A DNA stretch of 64,000 bases, taken from Antitrichia curtipendula (Eukaryota > Streptophyta > Bryopsida > Hypnales > Leucodontaceae). The notes under the pieces were generated by a model, which was not told the origin of the DNA, searched no databases, and saw only the letters and a list, made by a program, of their open reading frames with translations. Where the stretch lies: NCBI GenBank assembly GCA_951230915.1, contig OX579634.1:40003570-40067569 (forward strand). The letters run 5' to 3'. This document shows, piece after piece, positions 11,511-24,929 of this stretch. Position 1 is the first letter of the stretch. Each line of letters begins with the position of its first letter. Both the position numbers and the translations under genes were made by a program.

Positions 11511-14120
11511 CCCTTGAGCGCCCCAATGCCTCAAATATGGCCTTCCATAACTGAAAAGGTTGCCATGTTTGACTATTCTAATTTTTTCAACAATATAATC
11601 AAAACATTTGTCCATTTTTCCGCAACTTTGGGCATGTCTCCACTACTGATCTCTATAGTCAGTTTTTGTAGATCTTGTTTTGGATGAAGATTTCATTGCA
11701 ATGAGTTTAGAAGGATTTGAATTTGGTAAACATGCGTTAGGCACTCAATACTTGACAACTAGGTTGCCTTACTTCAAGAAAATTACTTTACAAGCCATCA
11801 AAGTCAACAAATATTTATACATATATTTCCATTTGTACACATGGAGGTTCATGAGTCCCAGTTACAACTATAATTAATTCAAAAGTAGTAAATTTTTGTA
11901 TAAAAACAATTAATATTTATATAGTGTAAAACGTCAAGAAACTAGTGTGGAGAAACTTAATTTACTATTTAGTATACATTTCAAGACATAGACGTTCTTT
12001 GTGTCCATTAAGATTTTCAATTAATTTTTTTTTTTAAACTGACAAAGGTCCAAAAAATATGCAAACAACTTGGATTAGATGTCATTTCCCATTTACTTCC
12101 CATGAAAATTTAGTAAAAAAATATTTCAAGGAATTTAGCTTCCCCCAAAATGCAATCAGCTTTAAACTCTAATAGATACAAGCCCATTTTTTCATCAAAA
12201 AACACTCAAAATGGCCATTTCTATTGCAAAGAGCAAAATATTTTTAGATTTGTTTTTTTTTCTAATATCTGATTATAGAATCTTGTACTAGACTAGTATA
12301 AGAGTGTGTGGAAGAAATTTCAAAAACTTTGACCACGTAGATTGCAAGATATTTGCAATTAAAGTGAAGAAAATAAGTACTATTATGGGCAATTTCTTTA
12401 AAATGGCAGTATTTTGTGTGCCATTTTAAGAGCGCCCACTCTGAACCATAAAATTGACATCTAGGACAAGTATAGATTTCAAATCGCACAATTTCAAAAA
12501 TCTAGGACTTTTATAGATTTCAAATATCTAGGATTGATATAGTTTTCAAAAATCTAAAATAGGTATAGATTTCAGACCATTTCAAAGTGCACAATCTGAA
12601 CAGTTAAAAGTGCCAAACTAACGGAATACCGCCAATTTAAAGAAATTGCCCATTTTTGCTTTGTGTGTGACTAGATTATAAGACTTTCACTCTTCTTAGC
12701 CAAAAAAATTGTACCATTGAATATTGGATTTGTTTAAAATTATGTTGAAGAATTGAATTGAAAATCTACAAAAATGAATCCAACAAAATAACTTGATTTT
12801 TGTTCTTTAATAAAATATTAAGTAGAAGTAGGTACTAGATTGAAGGAGAAACTAAATCATTAATATTCTTAGATGGAATTAAAACACACTAATTCCAACA
12901 ATGAGATTGTTCTAGCAAACAAATTGAACCTTGTTGAGCTTTCTTTCTTGAAAATTTTGAAAACTGAATTCAATAATGAATCCAATATTTTTTTTGACAA
13001 GAAGTGTAATCATTATGATTGCTTATAAAATAAGAAGCTATATAACTTTCACATCACTAATCAAAATGGAATGAATAATCAATGCTTTCCGTGTAAACAA
13101 AAATATAATCTATGAGAAATAAATTTTTAAAATTTTTATTTCAAACTTTTGAGTTTTTAATTGACTATCCAATCAAATCCATTATGTACTTAGGTTGCCA
13201 TACTTTTTGCTCCCAAGCATAGTTTAAAATTTTTTAAATGATTTCCAATAAGTTGTTGTGTTTTTCTATCTTCATTAAGAAATTTCAAAAAATCATCACA
13301 AAAATTGAGGTTATAGAAACCTTCCCAAACTTTCATTTGTTTCCCAAAAGAACAATGGAACCTCAAGGATTTAGAGATTAAACTTCATTAGCACACAATC
13401 ATAATTATTGAAAAAATGTAATTACTAACATATCACTCTACCTCAACCTCTAAAGTGAACCAACCTATTATAGTAGGACCACCCATTCTCGGCCAAGGAT
13501 CCATACCCAACTTCTAATAAGAATGCAGCTATTACCAACCAAAGCTTAGAATGTTGTTTTTTGTCATTTCAAGGTTGGAACTAATAAGTTCATGATACAT
13601 GTCCCAAAGTAGTGAGCAAGAAGTGGGAAGTAATGAGTGGAAAAGTAGTTCTTGAATGATCCGAATTGGAGAGTCTATACATTGGGTATAGATCTAAACC
13701 AACTTTGGGCTTTCAAAACTCATGGTAATTCAATTCAAGGCATAATTGCAATCCCCATGATTTTTATCTTTCTACATGGTAGAAAACTTACATTGCCATA
13801 TAATGCTCCAAAACATGTGCAAAATTGCTTAAGTGGTCGACTATGGGTCATTCTACTATATTGCCACCTTTTTTAATCTCATCTTCATGTATTCATGGAA
13901 TACATTTCAAAGGGAAACTATACACTTGACTGTACACCACGTGTACATGAGTCCAAAATTGAGAAGGGTGGTAATAATAGTCCGGTTTATCATAATCTTG
14001 CCAAACATGCGTTTGCGTCATTTCAACCTCCCATGTTGGAATTTTTCTAGGCCTCCTAAACAAAATAGCTTTGCTCTTTTTTTGAGAGACGAGTGTGTTT
14101 TGCAAGTCTAGTAGTTGTGC
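11507..14120. other. AT-rich intergenic DNA with transposon fragments
   Basis: It begins with a third end, TTAACCCTTGAGCGCC, abutting the 2.3-kb element, but I could not find its partner. At 12190-12375 a segment (ACACTCAAAATGGCCATTTC; a TGCAAGATATTTGC motif) matches, in reverse, the right end of the elements at 39383-40306 and 58693-59631. A diverged repeat at about 13630-13870 recurs at about 34150-34385, sharing AAGTGGTCGACTATGGGT and TGCAATCCCCATGATTT. No gene is seen. Confidence 0.55.
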
Positions 14121-14128
14121 TCTTAGAT

Positions 14129-14411
14129 AAGGTGGACACCTTTAAGTGCACGACTAACCCAAAACCACCATCATCATTCTCTGTACATCTCCAAAATCAA
14201 TATGTATGTGTATGAAAGAAATGATTTTAGAATCTCTACCAAAAAAACCTTGATCCCTTCATAACTTTCACATACAATATCCAAATGCCGCATTCTTTGG
14301 TTTGTTGGAACCTCTTTTTACTTGCCAACAAGAGAATGTAAAAAAATTGACCAATCCAATATAGTAAATACACACAACAGCTAAAGGTGGTGGTTTGTGG
14401 GTGCCCACCTT
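14129..14411. mobile_element. MITE with AAGGTGG(A/G)CACC inverted ends, copy 1
   Basis: The left end AAGGTGGACACC and right end GGTGCCCACCTT form a TIR. The interior (GTACATCTCCAAAATCA; TATCCAAATGCC; AGGTGGTGGTTT) matches the element at 60702-60975 throughout. At 283 versus 274 bp with the same ends in both copies, this is a defined family rather than a chance inverted repeat. Confidence 0.65.
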
Positions 14412-14519
14412 GATATTCAAATGATACTAGGGTCAATTTTGGCTATATATTGTAATACTACATAGTAAGTTTGATGATTTTTCCTTAGAAAATCTAGTTG
14501 CAAGTATTCTTATCATTTT

Positions 14520-14830
14520 TTTTCCCGAGGATGCCAGCTTGCAAGGTTTAGCAGTAATAAATATTACTGCCCTGTCTGGTCAAAGTCGTGTCTGGGGTGC
14601 TGCATTTACTGCACCTTGCAGCTCTCACCTAAACTAAGGTATGCCTCACCTTATCTGGTCAAAACGATGCCCTGCGCGAGCTCCTCCTGTAAGAAGAAAG
14701 TTAAGTGTACTTCACTAACAGCTCCCATATGTTGCTCAAGGCATCTGCTTGGGACGAAGCGCATGTGGATCCACGGTAAAAGTCATACTTCACCACGTCG
14801 TACTGGAAGTTCAACAAAATTTTGAGGGAA
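14520..14830. repeat. Dispersed GC-richer repeat, related to 22580-22830
   Basis: The segment contains CCCTGTCTGGTCAAAGT, CTGCATTTACTGCACC and GCAGCTCTCA-type motifs. Similar words (CCCTGTGTGGTCAAGTT, TTAACTGCAGTAAG, GCGCAGCTCTCAG) appear in the same order at about 22590-22690, and weaker traces lie at 28000-28110 and 28640. It may be a SINE or MITE; no clear termini can be placed. Confidence 0.4.
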
Positions 14831-14846
14831 TCTGATTTGCTGGAGA

Positions 14847-15302
14847 CTACACTAAAGATGATATTTAGTGTTGAGTGACATTTAGTGTTTTTACCCCCCT
14901 ACTAGCTACAACACTAAATCTGAACTTGTCCACAATTAGTGTTAGACTTGAATGTGCCGGCTGCAAACTTCAGAGCCTTGTAACTTTTGCAAAAATTCTT
15001 CAAATCAAGAAAATGAGATGTTTTTCGGCATCTACAATTTTCTGTAGATGCCGAAAAACATCTCATTTTCCTGATTTGAAGAATTTTTGCAAAAGTTACA
15101 AGGCTCTGAAGTTTGCAGCCGCCTAGCCCTAATCGGTCCAATTCTGTCCGTGAACAGTGATATTCCGTCTGATATGACAACTCTGGTTCACATTTAGTGT
15201 TTGAATTGACATTTAATGTTACTTACTTTCATAGGGTAATTGGCTTTTAGTGTATGCCTTCGTATTTAGTGTACAAGACACTAAATATCATCTTTAATGT
15301 AG
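14847..15302. mobile_element. Foldback MITE containing a 78-bp near-perfect hairpin
   Basis: The outer ends CTACACTAAAGATGATATTT and its near reverse complement (one mismatch) sit at 14847 and 15302. Inside, 14959-15036 and 15043-15120 are inverted copies of each other (78 bp each, one mismatch seen, 6-bp loop). The words ATTTAGTGT and ACACTAAAT recur between the outer and inner repeats. A transcript would fold into a long hairpin, a typical source of small RNAs. Confidence 0.75.
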
Positions 15303-15507
15303 TTAGAAATCCGGGTTTGGGGATTCACACGACGCCCCAAACCTCAAGGTTTGAAATACGTTACCCTTTAAAGGACGCGAGCCCCATGATCAAGGTGAGT
15401 CACCAAAAATTGTTCTGATTGTTGGACCAATAGGTGCATTCTTTGTTTATGCATTGCAGAGTGGAATTATACATCAACCGCTTTTCGGCCTCAACATCCT
15501 TCCATGG

Positions 15508-15737
15508 TTAACCCTTAAATGTCGACAAGGACGTTTTGCGTCCGATGAATGGCAAAGAATCTTTCCTTGTAGGACAAAAGTGCAACTATTCATCCTCGGT
15601 GTTAGGGGTGAAAATGGGAGATCTTCTACAGTACTTTGACTTCCAATTAGTATATTTGGCTTATTCAAAGTAGATGATGTCACACGGTATTGAAATGCAT
15701 GATATCTACGGCCACCAGTTTGTCCTTTAAGGATTAA
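15508..15737 (-). mobile_element. 222-bp TTAA/CCC MITE, copy 1
   Basis: TTAA at 15508-15511 and 15734-15737 flank CCCTTAAATGTCGACAAG ... TTTGTCCTTTAAGGA. It is in reverse orientation to the copies at 24930-25159 and 34568-34796, with which it shares GGACAAAAGTGCAACTATTC and a TACAGTA...TGACTTCCAAT block. Body length is 222 bp, against 222 and 221 in the other complete copies. Confidence 0.75.
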
Positions 15738-18700
15738 AATACCTACATGGTTGTACTTTTAGGAGGTTGGGATGCCAAGGAAGTGAGATATGGAACTCAA
15801 GTTGGATCCAATAAAAGTTGAAAGTCAACTTGGGGATCAAGTCTCATTTATTGTTTTGTAAATAATATTAAAAAATAACACTAAATCAAGCATCCATATA
15901 GGTTGAATATATCTAGAATCTTTGTCCATTACTTTGCATAGTGTATGCAAAAAGTGCCAACAAATTGGATTTTTTTACTTTTTGACCCATTTTTTTACTC
16001 ATATAATGTATTATGATATATATATATTATACATGGGAAAACTTGGTACTTAAAGTTGGTACTTTAGCCTTTATACTATTAAACTCCAAGTCACAATTGT
16101 AATATTTTTTGTTCATATTTTGCCACTTAAGAAAGTTGAAATTTGGTCTTAAAGTGGGACTTTGAGAAATGGGATTGAGGATGTAATGATAAATGACCTT
16201 GGACTGCTCTTAGGTATCGCATGTTTCATCCAACAACTTTGTTGCCATGGTTAGTTAATCTTTTAGAGCCCATAGAATTGTAGCAAACATTGATTACACT
16301 TTTTACCTAATGTTTGAAATACATTATATACATTTGTTCTAATGATGCTAAGATTTAAGTCTAAAGTAGCAAGCTCGTGTTTTTCGAGCAAGATTTTTAA
16401 ACGATGATAATTTAAACTCCAATGACCGAATACATAAAGTTCAATACATAATGAATGAAGGCACAAGGTCCACTATATAATGGTTTATGATATTGCACAC
16501 CCAACAACTCTTATCCACTAGAGCAAAAGTAAAGGATCTAAGTAATCCATTCAATGCCTACTCAAAGACATTGACAATTGCATTAGGTACCAAAAAAACA
16601 CAACATATTATATCAAATAGTGAAATTGAATTGCCTTAACAATTAGGTTGCTTTACCCAGAGAAGTTACCTTATGACTCATTGTTTGTCTATATAGAGGC
16701 GCATATGACTCTTTAAACTTGGGTTGTAAACCAGTGCACCAACCTATGCAACACATATTGGGGTTCTACAATACTACATCCTTGTATAATAACGATGAAT
16801 ATTTATACAATGTAGAATGTCAAGAAATTAGTAAGGGGCAACCTAATTTCACTATTCAGTGTAGAAGAATATAGCAAAAGAATGAATTTGTTCTTATGAA
16901 CATTTTAAAGAAGTACCTAAAGAAGGCAACCTCCAATCAAGAACACCTTCATGTCTACAAACTCAAGGCGTGTGCAAGCTCGGAACATGATGGTGGTAAT
17001 TGGATACACCTTCATGGTTGATTGATCCAGTCTAAAGAGACACTACTGCACCAAGGCCTAGGAAAGGAAGCACATTTAATTTCATGACCTAACCTTTCAC
17101 ATTTGCCGCACTCTATTACTTGTTTTAGTGCTTGGTTATTGGTACATTTGCAATTCAACGGATGGTTATGCTACTCCTTGTTGTAGAGTACACCTCACTA
17201 GAGAAAATATGCATTATTCTAGTTGATGTATTATGTTAAATCCAACATAACTGTATAGGAAATAACATAGTTTCAACATTATTTTAGTCACAGTTTTGTA
17301 AATTTGTGTTATTTCCAACATAGTTGTGTGAGATTTAACAAAAAACATGAGCTAGAAAAACATAGATTTCTTCTAATACCTATGGCTTAGAAGGCAAATG
17401 ATTTTAAAGAAGGGCATCAGATATCTTGGACATCTTAAATAAACAACGCAATGACATTACAAGTTGTTTTTGAAGATGAAATTGTACTTACTATAGTAGC
17501 AATAGTGGTGTCTCCTTCCATGATAGATTTGTCCTTGTTAAGATAAACCAACCTCATGAGCTTGTAATATATTAATCAATAACCCAAACTCACTTTGTTC
17601 TCTTCATATACTGTTTAATATCATCAAAATAGAGTCCAAAGTTGTCACAACCTCCTTTTGGATGCGAAATTATTTCTTCCTCTTGCAATACATTGAAGCC
17701 AGTGTTTCCTTGATTCCCTACAATTTTTTTGGAAATGCACATGATATATGTTGGACTCTCGTTGTTGGGTTGAACATTTGCAATTGGATTTGTAAGTAAT
17801 TTTCACAATGTGCCACTTCGACTTGTTCTGATCACTATCAAGGCCATTGTCAAATGAGGCAATGTATCCATTTCTTTGTTGCTTCTAGCAGCCTTAAAGA
17901 TTTTGCATTCAACATAGTGAATCAAGTTTGAACACAACACTGGGAGAAAATCTCGGGAGAAATTTACCTTCTTTAGGCAATGTGAGTCTTCTTCTAAGCA
18001 AATGTGGAAGTTCAATTTCTTCTTTCTACTTCCAAACACCTCTTCCCCTTCCAAATGAGGAATTTGAATTTTTACATCCTCTACATTGGGCAATTAGCAA
18101 TCTTTTTGGGATTTTTACTTTGCTTCATAGTCATGTTTCAATTCTACCCTAAGAAAACTAGATCAAGAAGAGTGGTCACTCAAATATGCCTAACAATTTT
18201 TCATTTGCATCTATATAGAGATGCTCTAGTCACAATGGCATCAAAATAATGTTTTTACAATTGCCTAAGTGTTATAGCCATTTAATGTGGACAATTTCTA
18301 AAAAGTTGCAAGAAGGCATATCTGCCATCTCTTCCAAATTTGAATTCTATACATGCATTTCACATTATCACATTAGTATGTCTAGTACTTTACAATGTCA
18401 ATCCAATTTGAGTCATTGGAATAAAGATGGTGAAAAGATAGATATTTCTTTAAACTTGAATGTACAAGTTTGACTATCATAAACACTAGTTGGATCCTAG
18501 GACTGTAGTCAAATCAAACTGGGGTTTAGAAGTTCCTAACTTTATTTTTTATTTTTTTTCCCCTAATGTTTTTTAAATTTTTTTATTTTTTATTGTTTCA
18601 ATCTTTACAATGAATATAGAAAAAATGTCCTTAAGTCTATGGGTGATTGTAAGAAAGACCAATATTATTTTCCGTCACAATTGGAGTGACAGAGTTGCCA

Positions 18701-20820
18701 TCAACCATAACTTTGGGAAAATTAAGCTGACATACTTTAAATTTTTATTGAAAATGAATAACTTAGAAGTCATGAGGTTTATTATTTTTCAAAAAAATTG
18801 AAAACACATTCTATAATTAAATGTTAGTTTAGCTAATTTGTTACACTTTGTGTTTTAGGATTTTTTAGTACTAGGGAGTACCCAAAATGAATGATCTAGA
18901 GTTAAACCTTATATAGTCTATTTCCACAATAGGGAGACATGTGCCTACCAAAGAAAAACTAAATATACATTTTTTTATGGCCTCCATATTTGTACAAATA
19001 GGACTCCCTTGTGCGTACACTTCTGAATATAGAAGATGGTTTTGACTTCTATTTTTTGGTGAAATGTAATAACTATCAAATCTTTACAAATGGAAATTTT
19101 TTAGTTTTTTTGTGTTCATGATTTTTTAATTATTATTAATTTATACCTATTTGTATCTATTTTCTATGACAAACTATTTTTTTCTTCAAATAGTACTTGC
19201 AAGTAGTCAACAATACTAGTAGCCATCTATTTTTCATATCAACGATTGAGATTGTTCTGTTTCATAGTACTAAGCACAAAAATTATAGTTTTGACAAAAC
19301 GCTACCAAAATCATTTGGTCTTTCTTGCAACCACCCCTATGCTCTACCTACTCAAGGGTTTAATTTTTTTATAGAAAGAGTTTGTTGCCAAGTATTTGTT
19401 AACTTGGAGAAGTATGCATGTTGAACTTGTAGGTTGGTAAAAAGAATAATCTTAATCCATGTAAATTTTTCATCAACAAATGGATGGTACAAAAGATTGA
19501 ATTAGGGATCAAAGTACTTAGGCAGTTATCAAAGCTAAGATTATAATAAAGGCTAATGCTCTAACCAATAATCTAAGTCATTTACTTATGTAGTTGCATT
19601 CAGATTCTTACCATGAGTCAAAAAGCTCTATGCTTAGGTTTATATTTGAAAAATTAGTAGTAGTAATAACTCCATTAACTATTGCAATTATTTTTTGCAA
19701 ATTAATACTCCAGAACTTGTGCAAAAGGTGTTCCAATGGCTTGCATTTGGATTGGAACCCATGTTTTGCTTTCTCTAAGAAACTTGGTAATCTTATTAAG
19801 GTAAATGGGCCTAATTGTGATGCATTTCTTAAACCGACCTCAATATATTATTGCCTAGAATATACTCCTTCTATTCACAAAAATATAGGTTTGGTTTTAG
19901 AAACATCTATTTAAGCACTTTAAAATTTACAAAAAATAATTTATAATAAAGCCTCTTTGACTTCCAAGATCCAACCAAAAATCAGATAATTTAATTTTAG
20001 AAACAATGTTCAATCGCTTCTTTAGACCCATTTAGCTATACTTACTTTTGCTTCTAGTTAATATTTCATTTGTATCTATTGATGTGTATGTTTTATTTGC
20101 AATAGGAGTGAAAACAATAACCTACTTAAGGAAAGGTCTTATAATACTTAGTACATCACTATACCCTCATTTATACTAGATGTACATTGTTGCCATAGTC
20201 AAAAATAAAAATAAAATAATTTTTTTAATTTGAAATTGACTAAAAAATTTATGACTTTTATACCATCAATTGGAACGCCATGAAACAAAGCCTATGCATG
20301 AAAAGACCTTTCCCTCCTGACAAAGGGCTTTTTGATGGTACCAAGAACATGATCGAGGTGCGCATAGTTTCCAAGATCTCAACATAACAAACAAAACAAG
20401 CATCCTCACTTGATCAAGGTATGGATAGTTAATATTGTTTGGTTTTAGAATGGACACGGGTGAAGACCTTTACCTCTCAATTATTGCACAAATTATAACA
20501 CTTACACATAATAGAGGATGTGTGCTACTTTACTTTCTTGCAATAAATGGATATTTTATCTTGTACTATGATTATTTAGGAAAATGTCTTTTTTCCTATT
20601 GACATATTAGTCTAGAAGTTGACAAAGACAATGAACATGCAACAATTTACTCACCTAAACAACTAGTAAACAACAAACAATATATGCAAACATGAAAAAT
20701 TCACTTGACCGTAGTATTTAATCCTTCTGCCGTTGTAAATATCTTGATGTTGAATACAATTATTGTTGTTTGAAGTTCAATTTGGCAAGATGACAATTAA
20801 GGTGGGAGCACCCAAACCCA
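15738..20820. other. AT-rich intergenic DNA without a recognisable gene
   Basis: It is about 5 kb of A+T-rich sequence with no ORF carrying a recognisable domain. The only structure noticed is an imperfect inverted repeat at about 17234-17340 (GTTAAATCCAACATAACTG against GTTGTGTGAGATTTAAC). Confidence 0.5.
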
Positions 20821-20822
20821 AC

Positions 20823-20975
20823 CACTACAAGTAAATGGGGGTATAAATGACTTGTCCACAATGACTGCACCAACAACAATGACTACAAAATGACAGCAAA
20901 ATGACTGTTTTGCAATCATTGTTGTTGGTGCAGTCATTGTGGACAAGTCATTTATACCCCCATTTTCTTGTAGTA
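20823..20975. mobile_element. Foldback MITE with CACTACAAG end (CACTA-like)
   Basis: The left end CACTACAAG(T)AAATGGGGG pairs with the right end CCCCCATTTTCTTGTAGTA. Arms of about 60 bp (20823-20882 and 20916-20974) are almost perfectly complementary around a loop of about 33 bp. CACTACAAGAAA is the usual terminus of plant CACTA (En/Spm) elements. The last base is not the expected G and I could not confirm a 3-bp duplication. Confidence 0.6.
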
Positions 20976-21017
20976 AATAGTGTACCCAATGGTGTTAATT
21001 TCTAAACAAGATAGTCA

Positions 21018-21121
21018 TTTAGAACTTAAATGTAGATAGACCATAGATCGGGCCATAGATAGCTTATTATTTGTTGACCAAAATGATAAGCTATCTATAA
21101 TCTACCTACATTTAGGTTTTA
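21018..21121. repeat. Small imperfect foldback
   Basis: AACTTAAATGTAGATAGA...ATAGATAGCTTAT on the left pairs with ATAAGCTATCTATAATCTA...CTACATTTAGGTT on the right, about 105 bp in all. It lies just to the right of the CACTA-like foldback. It may be a short MITE; no target duplication was identified. Confidence 0.45.
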
Positions 21122-21124
21122 GAA

Positions 21125-22580
21125 TCATTGCTTTACCTAAAAAGTGATGCCATTGGATACATTGCTGGTTTTGGATGCTCCTACTGTTTGTTGTACTAAA
21201 TGTTTTTTATTGATTGATATACCGGTACCATGAAATTTGGCATCAGGCTAATAGCAAGGAACCTTTGAAGGCAAGAAGCATCAAAGCTCTCCTTTCAAGC
21301 ATCCTTGTCCTGGCTTTTCATTTTGACATCCATATTTTAGACGATGAACAGAGGGCTTGTATGCACTAGTAGTCCAACTAACTTTTCATTCATCCAATGT
21401 ATAAATCTATGCGCAAATGGGAAGATCCTTTAGATGACTGACAACATTAGGTTGATTGACTATAAGGTGGCATCATTTACCTAAATCCTTGTCTTGACCT
21501 AAAAGCCCTAAACTCTCTATCTTGTGTATCAAGGTTTTGTTTTAAGTGTCAAGGTTTGTTGCATGTGAGAGATATGTTTTGTTTGTAAGAGATTGTGCTT
21601 TAGAATGGTCAAAATGGCAAGGCAAAAAACTTTACAATGAATGTTTCTAATTATTGACAAAAAAAAAGATGTAAGATTGTGTGGAGCAAGTTGAATTTAA
21701 AAAAATAAAGCAATCCTATATATATATTTGGAACAAACTAGATCAATAATTTTTCAAAAATTTAGGCATTCTTTTAATTAATTATTTTCTGACCAAGCTG
21801 CTAGTAAGCCATGGTAGATCATTAAATGATAGATAGGTATTTGATTCAATGGATTGTTTTGGGATTTTTTGGATTTTCAACAAACCATCCTTATATTTAT
21901 TTGTAGACTTGGTTTTTTGGTCCTATAATTAGCAACAAAATTTGGCACTTTAAAAAGATTAATTTAAGTTGAACTTGCTATCCAAGTGCAATAGTGTCTT
22001 TATTGCCTTGAATTGATGAATTGCCTTTAGCTTAGTATTTGAAGCGAGTTGTAATTTTATTTTTCATCTTTTTAATTGATTGTTTTTTCAAACTCAAGGA
22101 AAATGACAAGAATGCCAAAAAAAATTATATTTTTTTACTGAATCAAATGACTAAGCTTAGACAACAATTGAATGACCATAATGAAAAGATGTTAAAAAGT
22201 TGAGTCACCCCACAAATTCCCCGTTCACTATTTAGATGTCTCTTATTACTCTCATAGTGTCTTTTTAGACCCAAGAGCATATGAAATTAAGAATCCATAT
22301 CAAATCTTCACTCAAGTGTTGCATGTCTTTTGCCAAGGCCTACGGATTGCCATTTGGTGTTTGTAAGAGAAAAGTGGCAAGTTCAAAGTTAGCTAGTGAA
22401 ATTGGGGAAGAAAACCTGGCTACAATTTGAAAACAACCACAAAAAAACCAATGAAAGAATCTATAATTTTTTTGTTTAGAGTAAAGAATAGGGAAAAAAT
22501 AACCGGACTTAGTTTTTGGAAATATCTGTTTTTTAATCATTTTTTTCCTAGTAGCCACTTTTGCAAAAACTAGCACACAT
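21125..22580. other. AT-rich intergenic DNA, nothing recognised
   Basis: No coding, RNA or repeat feature could be supported. It ends at the dispersed repeat starting near 22580. Confidence 0.5.
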
Positions 22581-22835
22581 AATATTCCTGGCCTGCCTTG
22601 CCCTGTGTGGTCAAGTTGTCTTATTAACTGCAGTAAGTTTAAACTTAACCATACCTCATGCGCAGCTCTCAGATTTTGCTCATGGTCCCTGCTTGACTCA
22701 AGAGCAATAATGTGAAATCCACATTAAAGTTTATCCTCAGGGCTTCATGTCTCCGACAGTGAGGGACTGAGGGTCCTTGGTTCATTTGTTTCCCAAAAAA
22801 CAAACCAGGGTCCTTGAGTGCCATGGTCAGTTCAT

Positions 22836-23057
22836 TTAAGGGAGGGGGGGGGACCTTGGAAATCATCCCTTTTCATTGCCGAATGAATCATTGGCTTGCG
22901 GAATATCAAAAGCACTCATTGGAAGTCAAACTACTATAGAAGACCTCCCCTTTTCACAATAAAATTCTGAGGACGAATAGTTGTACTTTTGTCCTACTGC
23001 ATTGATTCCCTTGTCATCCATTGGACAATTGGTGTTTGTGTTGAGTTCAAAGGTTAA
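22836..23057 (+). mobile_element. 222-bp TTAA MITE, copy 2 (degenerate left end)
   Basis: It matches the copies at 24930 and 34568 through ACCTTGGAAATCATC, CACTCATTGGAAGTCAAACT and a TCCTACTGC...TCATCCATTGGAC block. The left end reads TTTAAGGGAGGGGGGGGGACC, so the CCCTTAAA terminus is lost or altered. The right TTAA (23054-23057) is shared with the next element. Confidence 0.6.
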
Positions 23058-23992
23058 CCCCTAAACGTCGGAGACTATGTTTTCACCAAAAACAGTCTAA
23101 AACTGCCATTTCTGATACAAGCATCAAATTTTAGATAAAAAAAACATTTTTGGACCAAGTAACCGTAGGATCTTGTAGTAAACTAGTTTGGAAATATGTG
23201 GAAAATATTTCAGAATTTTTCACCGTGTAGATTGCAAGATTTTAACGTTTGAAGTGACAAAACTCATTTTTTTAGCCCTGTAAAAATACGGGCAGCTGCT
23301 CTTCACAAGGTCACATTTGTATGAAAAAATCTCCAAAATGATTGTGCTTCTTTGGATTCATTCTTCAAGGCAAGTTGGCTACATGCTTGAAAATTTTCAA
23401 ATCAATTGGAATTGTAAAACATATAGAAAAAGTATAGCAAGTAGAAAGAAGTAGAGAATGATTCAAAACACTAAATTGTTAAGAATTTAATTATAAAATT
23501 GAAAAATTCTAATCCCAACGGTGGTAATGTAGTAATAAACAATTTACATTATATGCTTTTTTTTTTCAAAAAATATTAAAAATTGAGTTAAATTAAGGAC
23601 TCCAAAGTTTATTTTTGAGTAGGGAATCCATAACTACCCGCAAACGAGAGCACCTCATAACTTTCAACTAATAAATCAAAATGGAATGATTCAAAGATTT
23701 CCAAGTATATATAAATCTAAAGAGCCAATTTCAAATTTTTATTTTTGAAAAAAGTTTTTTTAGATTTTTTAGATTTTTTTGGGGCTGCCCGTCGAGCATT
23801 GAAAATTACAGATCATGCAATAACTTTTGAACAGTGAAGTCAAAAGTTATGAAAATTGTTGGGCCTTAAAGATAAACCTTGTCCCCATATTGTGTGAAAA
23901 TTTTAGCAAAAAATAAATAAAAACTCCATACGCAATGAGCAGCCCAAAATTGCTATGTTGCCAAAAAGGCAGTTTTGACGTTTAGGGGTTAA
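23054..23992 (+). mobile_element. TTAA/CCCC element, family A, complete (931 bp)
   Basis: TTAA lies at both ends. The body starts CCCCTAAACGTC and ends GACGTTTAGGGG, an exact 12-bp TIR. Family landmarks in order: ACTATGTTTTCACC, CCGTAGGATCTTGTA, GTAGATTGCAAGAT, CACTTCACAAGGTCAC, GAAAGAAGTAGAGAATG, TCAAAATGGAATGATTC and CATGCAATAACTTTT. No ORF of note. This is the best-preserved copy of the family. Confidence 0.8.
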
Positions 23993-24001
23993 GTTAGTTT
24001 A

Positions 24002-24726
24002 TTAACCCGTAAATGATGGACCCATGACCACTGGTTTCAAGCTTCACTACCCATCACTCAATTTGTTGCCATTTTGCAACTAGATGTGTACGAAAATTTG
24101 TATATGTATTTTTCGTAGACGGAATCACATATCTTCTTTTACTTCACAAAAAAATTTAGATTTTTTTTGTGGAAAATTGATTATTTTTTGAGAATTTTTG
24201 AAAGGAAAAGTGAAGAAAATTACATCAAACAGAAATTATTTTTAAGAGTCTGAAAATTTCGCCATATGTGTCTAGTACAATGACAAACATCATAGTGTAA
24301 ATTCAATTTCTATGCCACTCTATAATTAGAATTCAATAGACATTGAATATGCATCCAAAGTTCAAATTGCAATCAAATATTCAATATTAGGAATTTTTCA
24401 AAATTCAAATTGGAGTAAAAACTAGAGTAGATGATTTTTCTTTTGTTAGTTGGAATTAAACTCAAAAAACATCATTTTTGTGAAGAAATTTTAGATTTAG
24501 AACAAGAAGCAACAACTTCCGAAAATACACTAAAATAGCATATTTTGTGATCCATTTTTTTTTACTAATTTTCCATTTATGAGAAGAAAAACATTGGCAA
24601 GATTACAAACTCAATTGGATACTCTTTGTAATCCAACACGAAAGGTCAACAAGGATGAAAAAAATGCTTCGAATAGCTTTACAACTTATTGGATTGTCAT
24701 CCAGACGCCACATTTTTGAGGGTTAA
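24002..24726. mobile_element. Possible TTAA element with poorly matched ends
   Basis: TTAACCCGTAAATGATGG at 24002 and GAGGGTTAA ending at 24726 could bound an element of about 717 bp. The ends (CCCGTAAATGATGG against CCCTCAAAAATGTGG) match only weakly. The interior is AT-rich and non-coding. Confidence 0.3.
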
Positions 24727-24929
24727 TATTACCTTGACTCCATGGTTTTATTTTACTTTACTTTGTAGATAATATCTTACCTTAGGGAGAAAAGAAAAGA
24801 AAAATCTCGTCAATCTTGTGATCAAAGATTTCTTTACATGACTATGGGAGCCAACCTGATCACAATCACTCTCCCATTTTGGCAGTGTAGGGAGGTGTAT
24901 TTTTGTGCAAGTACGAGATGCATAAGTGA

